From: Burkholderiaceae bacterium
GTDB taxonomy: Bacteria; Pseudomonadota; Gammaproteobacteria; Burkholderiales; Burkholderiaceae_D
Assembly: GCA_018882935.1 (NCBI GenBank)
Contig: VERA01000023.1
Location: 1-33,593, forward strand
DNA length: 33,593 bases
Direction: 5' to 3'
Under the pieces are notes generated by a model that saw only the letters and a list, made by a program, of their open reading frames with translations, made no database searches and had not been told where the DNA came from. Position numbers and translations under genes: made by a program. Below, piece by piece: positions 1-5,370 of this stretch; position 1 is the stretch's first letter, and every line of letters begins with the position of its first letter.

Positions 1-116
1 CCCGTGACCCTGGAAATTCCAAACTCGCGGCACAGATCGGAAATGCTCTCTCCATCCAGATATCGGGCAACAAACTTAAGCTTCTCATCCATCTTCGTAC
101 TTTCGCTCCACGGCAT
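1..116 (-). CDS. IS481-family transposase, N-terminal part (cut by window edge)
   Basis: The minus-strand reading begins at ATG 116-114 and runs off the left edge. Its 38 visible residues start MPWSESTKMDEKLKFVARYL and continue into a helix-turn-helix stretch with SISDLCREFGISR. This is the familiar start of IS481-type transposases: a DNA-binding HTH domain followed by a DDE integrase core, which lies outside the window. A GGAGGG-type ribosome site (ggtccctcc on the plus strand) sits just upstream. Family assignment is by recognition of the N-terminus only. Whether the element is intact cannot be judged here. Confidence 0.8.
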   Translation of the reverse strand, partial: MPWSESTKMDEKLKFVARYLDGESISDLCREFGISRVT

Positions 117-142
117 AGTCGGTCCCTCCTATGCCCGGAAAC

Positions 143-184
143 TGTAAAGTATGTGTCCGGAATAACTTGTAAACTATGTGTCGG
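143..184. repeat. Tandem 17-18 bp repeat at the IS481-type element end
   Basis: TGTAAAGTATGTGTCCGG (143-160) and TGTAAACTATGTGTCGG (168-184) are near-identical direct repeats 25 bp apart, between the transposase start and the first host-like gene. Their place suggests they belong to the terminal region of the element, probably transposase-binding sites. The exact end of the element cannot be fixed without its other end. Confidence 0.6.
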
Positions 185-283
185 CAAGCACATTCCAGAA
201 AGCCTCAGCACGCGTATGCTGGGGCTTTTTGCGTTTCGAACGGTGCTAGACTGGATTGGTTTACAGCCGTAATGGAGGAAACC

Positions 284-532
284 ATGCTGCAGCTGAGACC
301 AAATTGCGAGTGTTGCAATAAAGATCTTCCGCCCGACGCCACTGATGCCTGCATCTGCTCATTCGAATGCACTTTTTGTGTATCGTGCGCAGATACAAAA
401 CTTAAGGGTCATTGTCCCAATTGTGGCGGCGAGCTGGTAGCTCGTCCCCGCAGACCAGCAGAAAAGCTCGCAAGGTATCCTGCCAGCACTGATCGCGTGT
501 TCAAACCAGAAGGCTGCGTGAAAGCGGCTTGA
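284..532 (+). CDS. DUF1272 family small cysteine-rich protein
   Basis: This 82-residue protein is dense in cysteine: C8, C10, C11, C23, C25, C29, C32, C35, C44 and C47. The central motif FECTFCVSCA followed by CPNCGGEL resembles a zinc ribbon or RING-like fold, as expected of the DUF1272 family (function unknown, probably zinc binding). An in-frame upstream start at 176 would overlap the IS end. I chose ATG 284 because GGAGG at 274-278 is well spaced and because the conserved domain starts MLQLRPNCE. There is no operon partner. The neighbours are an IS end and a convergent AraC-type gene, so context says nothing about role. Confidence 0.82.
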   Translation: MLQLRPNCECCNKDLPPDATDACICSFECTFCVSCADTKLKGHCPNCGGELVARPRRPAEKLARYPASTDRVFKPEGCVKAA

Positions 533-588
533 GAATTACTAATTACGACTGTCCAGCAACTGGACGGTAGAGTTTTCCAATTTGCCGC

Positions 589-1335
589 TCAAACCTTGTC
601 CTCGGAAAGATCTATGGTCACACCGAGGGACAAAACATCGCTGGGCGAGATCCCAAACATTGTCTTAAATGCAGTACTCAAATGGGCGGAACTTGAGAAT
701 CCAGCCGCATGTGCAGCGTCCGTGAGAGTGGCTCCTCCAGCAATACCTCTCATCACCAATGCCATTCGCCGCCAAAGTCTATAACGACGAAATGGGAGCC
801 CAACTCCAGCATTAAACCTCGCGCGAAACCGGGAGGGAGATAAAGATGCCAAGGCGGCAGCATCTTGAATGCTCCCAAACATATGCGGACTGCGTTCTAT
901 CTCAAACAAAACTCTTGAAATACGCGAGTCTTTTGGAGTCTTTGGCAGCAGATCAAATGCGTCAAAAGCAGCATTTACCCCAATCCTTTCAGAGATTCTA
1001 AGGAGCCGCTCCCGTCCCTCTAGTAAAGATTGCTTGCTCAAAGACGGGCTGTGATCTTTAATAGGGTCAAGATACAAAAATACCATTAACCCTGCGCTCT
1101 TCAGGTGGTGCAGTGACTGCGACGGTATGACTGATACCGTACTTGACTTCCAAACTGACCATTGCTTTCTATGCGTCCAAAACCGTAGTTCAAAGGGATC
1201 TGCAAGAGCTACAGCAATTGTTGTGGCGACATTCATATGTGGCGCAAGGTCTAAACCGGGGCCGACATAAATTGCCCGACCAGGGGCTATACAGATACGA
1301 GGGGCAGCAGGCGTTTTTTGAAAGCTGGATTCCAT
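589..1335 (-). CDS. AraC-family transcriptional regulator
   Basis: This 248-residue protein has the two-helix-turn-helix AraC DNA-binding domain in its C-terminal third. The first HTH lies around AALASLSPSRFRARFNAGVG. The second is followed by the hallmark TLTDAAHAAGFSSSAHLSTA and FKTMFGISPSDV. The N-terminal ~140 residues contain a short cupin-like sensor region (ICIAPGRAIYVGPG) with no clear ligand clue. It is transcribed away from a truncated membrane-protein gene starting at 1385. In AraC systems the divergent neighbour is often the target, but here that neighbour is broken. The start is ATG 1335. No strong ribosome site is visible. Confidence 0.85.
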   Translation of the reverse strand: MESSFQKTPAAPRICIAPGRAIYVGPGLDLAPHMNVATTIAVALADPFELRFWTHRKQWSVWKSSTVSVIPSQSLHHLKSAGLMVFLYLDPIKDHSPSLSKQSLLEGRERLLRISERIGVNAAFDAFDLLPKTPKDSRISRVLFEIERSPHMFGSIQDAAALASLSPSRFRARFNAGVGLPFRRYRLWRRMALVMRGIAGGATLTDAAHAAGFSSSAHLSTAFKTMFGISPSDVLSLGVTIDLSEDKV

Positions 1336-1384
1336 AAAAGGGCGCAGAGTTCCGTGATTTATTAGCTTTTATTTGCTTTTGCCG

Positions 1385-1576
1385 ATGATAAATCTTCCGG
1401 TTTACATAGTTCTAGCAGGCTTCACGGTTATAGGTATAGGAGCGATACTGCTGCCCATGCGGGTAACTGCACAGTTTGAAATTCCAAGCTTAACAGCATC
1501 AGGAAAAAACGAGGTTCGTGCAGTTTTAATTTCCATTTCTTTGAAATCTAGCTTGAGATTGCTTTCGCACATTTAA
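1385..1576 (+). pseudogene. Truncated DUF4345-like membrane protein
   Basis: The first ~46 residues (MINLPVYIVLAGFTVIGIG, then MRVTAQFEIPSL and SGKNEVRAV) resemble the N-terminus of DUF4345-type four-helix membrane proteins: one transmembrane helix followed by a polar loop. After EVRAV the sequence changes to an unrelated tail (LISISLKSS...) and stops at 63 residues, where the family normally runs to about 120-130 residues with three more helices. I read this as a deletion or frameshift remnant. It lies divergently from the AraC gene, a common layout for a regulator and its target. Family recognition is by eye. Confidence 0.5.
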
Positions 1577-1622
1577 TCTCAGCCCCAAAACCATACTAAT
1601 TTATACTGATATTGAGAAATCT

Positions 1623-2009
1623 ATGAAATATTTTCCGACTGCAGCATTATTGATTGCGGGTGTTATTCACCTTATGCCAATATCAGGTGCGGCAGGAGTG
1701 CCGACTTTGGCTAGACTGTACGGCATCGAAATAAGTGATCCCAATATTGCTATCTTGCTTCAACATAGGGCACTTTTATTTGGAGTTTTGGGCGCAATAA
1801 TGCTTTTTGCAATACCAATAGAATCCCTAAGAATTACTGCATTATTTGCAGGACTAGTCAGTGCCACAAGCTTTATTGGTATTGCAGTTTGGAGCGGGGA
1901 ATATAACCATGCAATACAACGAGTGGTTATTGCGGATGTTATTGCTTCGGCATTGCTAGCTGTTGCACTTATCGTGACATTCTGGTTCCGCAAACAAGCA
2001 CCTACTTGA
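1623..2009 (+). CDS. Small four-helix integral membrane protein
   Basis: The 128-residue product has four hydrophobic segments, at about residues 4-22, 43-66, 71-89 and 103-122. Short polar loops include ARLYGIEISDPN and a conserved-looking QHRALLFGVLG at the start of helix 2. It resembles a widespread family of small bacterial membrane proteins (IHL motif in helix 1, HRA(L/V)LFG in helix 2) whose database names are unreliable. Some members carry the label phosphopantetheine adenylyltransferase, but no nucleotidyltransferase motif is present here. The function is unknown. The gene is AT-richer than the photosynthesis genes and stands alone after the truncated membrane-protein gene. Confidence 0.7.
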   Translation: MKYFPTAALLIAGVIHLMPISGAAGVPTLARLYGIEISDPNIAILLQHRALLFGVLGAIMLFAIPIESLRITALFAGLVSATSFIGIAVWSGEYNHAIQRVVIADVIASALLAVALIVTFWFRKQAPT

Positions 2010-2220
2010 GAATTGCGATCTTGTTGCAACCAGCCAGAAATACAATTACCTGCATCGCTATTCAAATTTTCGCTTTGAAGATTTTTAGCGACTAAAGTGA
2101 TTTCATAAAATCGAAGAAATCGGGGTTTTTATGGTGGGATCTTAAGATTTTCTAAAAAATTTGTTTATCATTACCCCGCATGGCGACGCATTTTTTACTA
2201 CCACTCAATAAATCGTAATT

Positions 2221-2823
2221 ATGGATTACGCCGAACCAGTTTCTCTCGTTGGCAAATATGCCTCTTTAGTACCACTTTCTTCCTCGCACCATGACGGGTT
2301 AAGTGAGGCTGTACAAGATGGGGAGCTTTGGAACCTCTGGTATACGAGCATCCCAACTCCCGATGGAATCAAAAAAGAAATAAATAGGCGGTTAGATTTA
2401 CAACGGTTAGGTATTATGAATCCATTTTGTGTTTTGGATTCGAATCAAAAACCAATTGGAATGACGAGCTTCATGAATATTGACCAGCAAAACTTTAGGC
2501 TTGAAATTGGGTCGACATGGTATCGTCATTCCGCGCAAAAAACTGCAATCAACACGGAATGTAAATTAATGCTATTGAGGCATGCTTTTGGGAAACTTAA
2601 ATGCATTGCTGTAGAGTTCCGTACGCATTTTTTTAATCTTGAAAGCCGGCGTGCTATCGAAAGGATAGGTGCGAAGCTAGACGGTATATTGAGGCATCAT
2701 CAGATTAATTATCATCCAAACGCCAAAGAAAGTTTAAGAGATACTTGCGTGTATAGCATTGTTGCCAGTGAGTTTCCAGCAGTTGAGGTTCACTTGATCC
2801 ACTTATTGAGAAGGAGTGGGTAA
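2221..2823 (+). CDS. GNAT-family N-acetyltransferase (RimJ/RimL-like)
   Basis: This 200-residue protein reads as a RimJ/RimL-type GNAT enzyme, which transfers an acetyl group from acetyl-CoA to an amine. Visible features: an N-terminal LVGKYASLVPLSSSHHDGL strand-helix; the central strand motif FCVLDSNQKPIGMTSFMNID; LEIGSTWYRHSAQKTAINTE, in the position of the acetyl-CoA loop; and the late strand-helix FRTHFFNLESRRAIERIGAKLDG, typical of the RimL group. The substrate cannot be inferred. No ribosome site is obvious before ATG 2221, and the AT-rich upstream 200 bases hold no other gene. The low GC and isolated position suggest acquired DNA. Confidence 0.78.
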   Translation: MDYAEPVSLVGKYASLVPLSSSHHDGLSEAVQDGELWNLWYTSIPTPDGIKKEINRRLDLQRLGIMNPFCVLDSNQKPIGMTSFMNIDQQNFRLEIGSTWYRHSAQKTAINTECKLMLLRHAFGKLKCIAVEFRTHFFNLESRRAIERIGAKLDGILRHHQINYHPNAKESLRDTCVYSIVASEFPAVEVHLIHLLRRSG

Positions 2824-2919
2824 TTGATTCAATCTGCCAGTACTTGTATTAAGTGTTGATGATATGAATCATAGAAAATATTGAGTAAGAAGTTGGGCAG
2901 ATTTACACTCGACTTTTGA

Positions 2920-3212
2920 ATGTTGTCTAGGTTGTCATTTTTTGTTGACGGTCGCAACGATATGCGTCGAGCATTGGATAACTCACGAGCGCCAAAGACC
3001 TACCGTGACTACATCTTTGCGATCAACAAGTATCTAATTCCGTTTTTCGGCAAGATGGCTGTTGCCAGCATACGAGACGAGACTATTGAAGACTTCTCTG
3101 CTGCTGCCGCTGAGATAGGAGTTTGTGTGACGGCTTCGCCAGGGCGTTCCTGAGCGTGCCAGAAGGTACGGTGCCGATTGGACAGCTGATTCACGGCAAG
3201 CTATCGCACTGA
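2920..3212 (+). pseudogene. Broken tyrosine-type site-specific integrase
   Basis: The first frame (2920-3153) encodes RAPKTYRDYIFAINKYL then [20 protein letters not shown], which looks like the N-terminal SAM-like core-binding domain of a tyrosine recombinase. The catalytic domain is absent. From 3153 to 3212, in a shifted frame, the sequence reads [19 protein letters not shown] and stops, which could be the C-terminal tail of the same protein. I infer an internal deletion of most of the gene. It ends about 30 bases before a tRNA-Phe 3'-half sequence, the usual placing of an integrase beside its attachment site. The N-terminal call is moderate; the tail is weak. Confidence 0.6.
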
Positions 3213-3243
3213 ATTTGCAATAGTTATCACGGTGATAACAGCG

Positions 3244-3288
3244 TTGAAAATCCTTGTGTCGGTGGCTCCATTTCGCCCCGGGCCACCA
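3244..3288 (+). repeat. tRNA-Phe 3'-half fragment (att-like copy 1)
   Basis: Starting with the anticodon loop TTGAAAA (GAA anticodon at 3246-3248), the sequence follows a bacterial tRNA-Phe through the variable region and T arm to the CCA end (ccgggccacca, ending 3288). The T loop is altered, with CTCCATT in place of TTCGATT. No 5' half is present upstream, so this is not a working tRNA gene. It is best read as an attachment-site copy left by an element that integrates into tRNA-Phe, in line with the integrase remnant next to it. Confidence 0.75.
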
Positions 3289-3296
3289 AGATGGAC

Positions 3297-3320
3297 AAAA
3301 ACCACCTTCGGGTGGTTTTT
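3297..3320 (+). terminator. Rho-independent terminator after the tRNA-Phe fragment
   Basis: AAAAACCACC (3297-3306) and GGTGGTTTTT (3311-3320) form a perfect 10-bp stem around a TTCG tetraloop, and the right arm ends in a T run. It lies 8 bases after the CCA end of the tRNA fragment, as in an intact tRNA gene. This suggests the fragment carried its native downstream flank. Confidence 0.8.
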
Positions 3321-3329
3321 ATTTGTCCC

Positions 3330-3378
3330 TTGTTAGCTTGCACCGCAATCCGTATACTTGTACAGTTTGTTGAACAAG
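3330..3378 (+). promoter_or_regulatory. Promoter and palindromic operator of TA pair 1
   Basis: TTGTTA (3330-3335) and TATACT (3353-3358) are separated by 17 bases and form a good sigma-70 promoter. An imperfect inverted repeat (CTTGTACAG ... TTGAACAAG, 3357-3378, 7 of 9 pairs) overlaps the -10 end and contains TGTACA. That core is reported for YefM operators in E. coli. This fits repression of the pair by its own antitoxin. Confidence 0.6.
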
Positions 3379-3394
3379 TGTGTCCGGAGGCCCT

Positions 3395-3652
3395 ATGCGA
3401 GTGATCAACTTTTCTGATGCAAGAAACCAACTCAAGCAAGTTATCGATCAAGTCGTCGATGACGCTGACTTTACTGTGATCGCCAGACGCGATGCTCAGG
3501 ATGCTGTGGTGATGTCTCTCGACACATTCAACAGTTTGATGGAAACACTCCATCTGATGAAAAGCCCTGCCAACGCGAAACACCTAGAGAAATCCATCGC
3601 CCAATACCGAAAAGGGCAGGCCAAAACCAAAAGGCTAGTCGATGCGGAGTAA
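3395..3652 (+). CDS. yefM: YefM/Phd-family antitoxin
   Basis: This 85-residue antitoxin belongs to the Phd/YefM fold. It opens MRVINFSDARNQLKQVIDQV, then VIARRDAQDAVVMSLDTFNS, the conserved DNA-binding and dimer part. The C-terminal stretch (HLEKSIAQYRKG ... RLVDAE) is the toxin-neutralising tail. ATG 3395 is preferred over an earlier in-frame start at 3380 because GGAGG lies at 3386-3390. The gene overlaps the downstream toxin by 11 bases, the usual coupled arrangement. Expected role: bind YoeB, block its active site and repress the operon. Confidence 0.9.
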   Translation: MRVINFSDARNQLKQVIDQVVDDADFTVIARRDAQDAVVMSLDTFNSLMETLHLMKSPANAKHLEKSIAQYRKGQAKTKRLVDAE

Positions 3653-3905
3653 GCTGGTCTGGACCAACGCAGCGTGGGAAGACTATGTTTACTGGCAAAG
3701 CCAGGATAAAAAAACACTCAAGCGCATTAACCTGCTTGTAAAAGAGGTGATGCGCGATCCCGAAGTCGGCATTGGCAAACCCGAGCCTTTACGAGAAAAC
3801 TTGTCAGGATTTTGGTCCAGGCGTATCGATGACACACATCGCCTAGTCTATGCGATTGAAAAAGACCAGATTGTCGTCATCGCTTGTCGATATCACTACG
3901 AATAA
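3642..3905 (+). CDS. yoeB: YoeB ribosome-dependent mRNA interferase toxin
   Basis: The 87-residue protein matches YoeB closely: WEDYVYWQSQDKK near residue 12, the block KPEPLRENLSGFWSRRI, THRLVYAIE, and the C-terminus CRYHYE. By position the catalytic residues known from E. coli YoeB (E46, R65, H83, Y84) correspond to E48, R67, H85 and Y86, all present. It should cleave mRNA in the ribosomal A site when free of YefM. It starts inside the antitoxin gene (overlap 3642-3652). Twelve bases after its stop a second tRNA-Phe 3'-half copy begins. The toxin looks intact. Confidence 0.93.
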   Translation: MRSKLVWTNAAWEDYVYWQSQDKKTLKRINLLVKEVMRDPEVGIGKPEPLRENLSGFWSRRIDDTHRLVYAIEKDQIVVIACRYHYE

Positions 3906-3917
3906 AGTCGAACATCG

Positions 3918-3961
3918 GATCTGACATCCTCGACCAGGTTCGATTCCGCCCCAGGCCATCA
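3918..3961 (+). repeat. tRNA-Phe 3'-half-like copy 2
   Basis: The sequence gatctgacatcctcg followed by ggttcgattccgcccc and aggccatca aligns with the anticodon-arm-to-CCA half of tRNA-Phe, with a short deletion in the variable region. It is followed by AAG, as copy 1 is. Its T-loop part (GGTTCGATTCCGCCCC) is better kept than copy 1. Together the two copies bracket TA pair 1 (3395-3905) as direct repeats. Confidence 0.65.
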
Positions 3962-4046
3962 AGTAAGCAAAGCCCTTGCTCGAGAAAAACAGGAAGAAAA
4001 TTACTAACACCGACGTTCCATTCTAATTTCTCACCACGAGCCTGCC

Positions 4047-4451
4047 ATGAAAATCACCGTCTCCACAATCGTTTCCGCTCCTTTAGCAGAGGTATGGCAT
4101 GCCTACACCACGCCAGATGACATCAAAGTCTGGAATGCCGCTTCTTCCGATTGGCATACAACGTCCGCCGAGGTTGACCTTAGAGTGGGCGGTAAATTCT
4201 GTTCAAGAATGGAAGCTAAAGATGGGTCGTTTGGTTTTGACTTTACCGGCGAATATACGAACATCATTCCTCAGCGGCTTCTTGAGTACTCGTTCGGAGA
4301 ACGGCATGCCTCCGTCGAATTTACTGAAGTCTCGGAGGGTATTTTGGTCAAAGTGACTTTTGATCCTGAAACTACTCATACTGAGGAGCAGCAGCGCGAT
4401 GGATGGCAAGCGATCTTGGATAACTTTGCCAAGCATGTCGGCGAACAGTAG
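4047..4451 (+). CDS. SRPBCC (AHSA1-like) domain protein
   Basis: This single-domain protein of 134 residues starts MKITVSTIVSAPLAEVWHAY, then TTPDDIKVWNAASSDWHTT, and has LRVGGKFCSRMEAKDGSFGF and the closing helix QRDGWQAILDNFAKHV. That is the helix-grip fold of the AHSA1 branch of the SRPBCC superfamily, whose members bind hydrophobic ligands. Length and strand order fit the family. Nothing in the sequence identifies a ligand. It sits between the two TA pairs, like an independent cassette, with no operon partner and no strong ribosome site. Confidence 0.85.
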   Translation: MKITVSTIVSAPLAEVWHAYTTPDDIKVWNAASSDWHTTSAEVDLRVGGKFCSRMEAKDGSFGFDFTGEYTNIIPQRLLEYSFGERHASVEFTEVSEGILVKVTFDPETTHTEEQQRDGWQAILDNFAKHVGEQ

Positions 4452-4480
4452 GGATAGTTTTTTCGATGTTGATTGCCAGA

Positions 4481-4600
4481 TCAGATTGAAGATTCCACGC
4501 CTGCTTTTCGAATAAAAGACACGCCGGAAATACCCTCAAAGTGTGCATCCTGTGTCCAGAGCTTTGCATGATGCATGCGAGCAAAAAAATAGGATGCCAT
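4481..4600 (-). pseudogene. vapC-like PIN toxin, C-terminal remnant
   Basis: The minus-strand frame encodes MASYFFARMHHAKLWTQDAH then FEGISGVSFIRKAG and a stop. The string (A)KLWTQDxHFEGIxGV is typical of the last third of VapC-type PIN toxins and carries the late acidic residue of the active site. The first two thirds, including the N-terminal DTN motif, are missing, and no antitoxin gene remains next to it. It is a dead fragment, recognised by eye, and shows that a VapBC pair once lay here. Confidence 0.55.
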
Positions 4601-4646
4601 CCGCCAACGACAGCTTCAAAAAAATTCATTACGGTTTGAAAATGAA

Positions 4647-4675
4647 TTGACAAAACGTACGTTTTTACGTACTTT
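4647..4675 (+). promoter_or_regulatory. Promoter and repeated operator of TA pair 2
   Basis: TTGACA (4647-4652) and TACTTT (4670-4675) are 17 bases apart. Two ACGTAC copies (4655-4660 and 4667-4672), 12 bases apart, with an overlapping GTACGT (4657-4662), fill the spacer and reach into the -10 box. Such self-complementary repeats in the spacer fit an autoregulatory antitoxin operator. Confidence 0.6.
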
Positions 4676-4694
4676 TGCGGAAAGGAGCCCAATC

Positions 4695-4937
4695 ATGACC
4701 ACATTGACCGCGAGTGAAGCCCGTGCCAGCCTTTACCGTTTGATTGATCAGGCGGCAGAGTCACACAAGCCCGTGCTGATATCAGGCAAACGAGCCAATG
4801 CCGTTTTAGTTTCCGAAGAAGATTGGAGCGCCATTCAGGAAACGCTTTATCTTTTATCAGTGCCCGGCATGCGCGAGTCAATTAAAGATTCTATGGCCGA
4901 GCCCCTTGCCAAAAGTAAAAGGACCTTAAAGTGGTGA
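4695..4937 (+). CDS. YefM/Phd-family antitoxin (pair 2)
   Basis: This 80-residue Phd/YefM-type antitoxin begins MTTLTASEARASLYRLIDQA, then HKPVLISGKRANAVLVSEED and WSAIQETLYLLSVPGM. ATG 4695 is favoured because AAAGGAG sits at 4681-4687; an in-frame upstream start would lie inside the promoter. The C-terminal tail (IKDSMAEPLAKSKRTLKW) should wrap the toxin. It overlaps the toxin start by seven bases. It differs clearly in sequence from the antitoxin at 3395, so the pairs are relatives and not recent copies. Confidence 0.9.
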   Translation: MTTLTASEARASLYRLIDQAAESHKPVLISGKRANAVLVSEEDWSAIQETLYLLSVPGMRESIKDSMAEPLAKSKRTLKW

Positions 4938-5197
4938 CTTGGAATCTAGCTTATTCCAAGTACGCCCTGAAAGATGCCAAGAAACTCTCAGCTGCAGGAT
5001 TGAAAGATAAAGCGCAAGTATTGCTTGATCTTTTAGAACGGGATCCGTTTCAAAATCCGCCTCCCTATGAAAAACTGGTTGGCGATTTAAACGGCGCTTA
5101 TTCGCGCAGAATTAACATTCAGCATCGCCTTGTTTATGAAGTTTTTCCTAAAGAGAAGACAGTTCGTATCCTAAGAATGTGGACTCATTACGAATAA
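4931..5197 (+). CDS. Txe/YoeB-family addiction-module toxin
   Basis: The protein of 87-88 residues begins (M)VTWNLAYSKYALKDAKKL and contains NPPPYEKLVGDLNGAYSRRI, then NIQHRLVYEV and the C-terminus RMWTHYE. This is the Txe branch of YoeB-like mRNA interferases. The equivalent catalytic set is present (E of PYEKL, R of QHRLVY, H and Y of THYE). GTG 4931 is 7 bases after AAAAGGA; GTG 4934 would give a four-base GTGA overlap with the antitoxin stop, so either start is possible. A third tRNA-Phe-like copy follows about 30 bases after the stop. Confidence 0.9.
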   Translation: MVTWNLAYSKYALKDAKKLSAAGLKDKAQVLLDLLERDPFQNPPPYEKLVGDLNGAYSRRINIQHRLVYEVFPKEKTVRILRMWTHYE

Positions 5198-5226
5198 AGC
5201 AAAGCTTCTGCGGTACCCAGATATAG

Positions 5227-5266
5227 GATGAGATATCCTCAGGCCGCTTCAATTCCGACCCGTCAA
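5227..5266 (+). repeat. tRNA-Phe 3'-half-like copy 3 (most degenerate)
   Basis: gatgagatatcctc followed by cttcaattccgaccc resembles the anticodon arm and T arm of copies 1 and 2. The acceptor end is lost. It lies after the toxin stop of pair 2, the same relative place that copy 2 has after pair 1, and directly before a decayed yefM tail. Confidence 0.5.
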
Positions 5267-5267
5267 A

Positions 5268-5370
5268 CACTTGGCAAAATCTGTCCGTCAGTTTCGTAAA
5301 GGTCATACAAAAACTGATGAACTAATCGATGCGAGGTAGGCCGGTCTAGACCAGCGATGCCACAGCGTCA
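5268..5370 (+). pseudogene. Remnant of a third yefM-yoeB pair
   Basis: From 5268 to 5339 the plus strand reads HLAKSVRQFRKGHTKTDELI then DAR and a stop. It aligns with the last 23 residues of the antitoxin encoded at 3395-3652 (HLEKSIAQYRKGQAKTKRLV then DAE). As in the intact pair, a toxin start overlaps the antitoxin end: ATG 5329 gives MRGRPV, a stop, then TSDATA, parallel to MRSKLVWTNAAW of YoeB. The reading then breaks off at the crtC stop (5368). This is a decayed, 5'-deleted copy of TA pair 1, fused at its left to tRNA-Phe copy 3. Confidence 0.75.

Noticed and set aside
3244-3288. A functional tRNA-Phe gene
   Set aside because: Only the anticodon-to-CCA half is present. The 5' half is missing and the T loop is altered, so it is called an att-like fragment.
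1-5370. Chromosomal integron cassette array
   Set aside because: The gene content (GNAT, SRPBCC, TA pairs, DUF1272) is cassette-like, but genes lie on both strands and I see no attC-type palindromes with GTTRRRY cores or an integron integrase.
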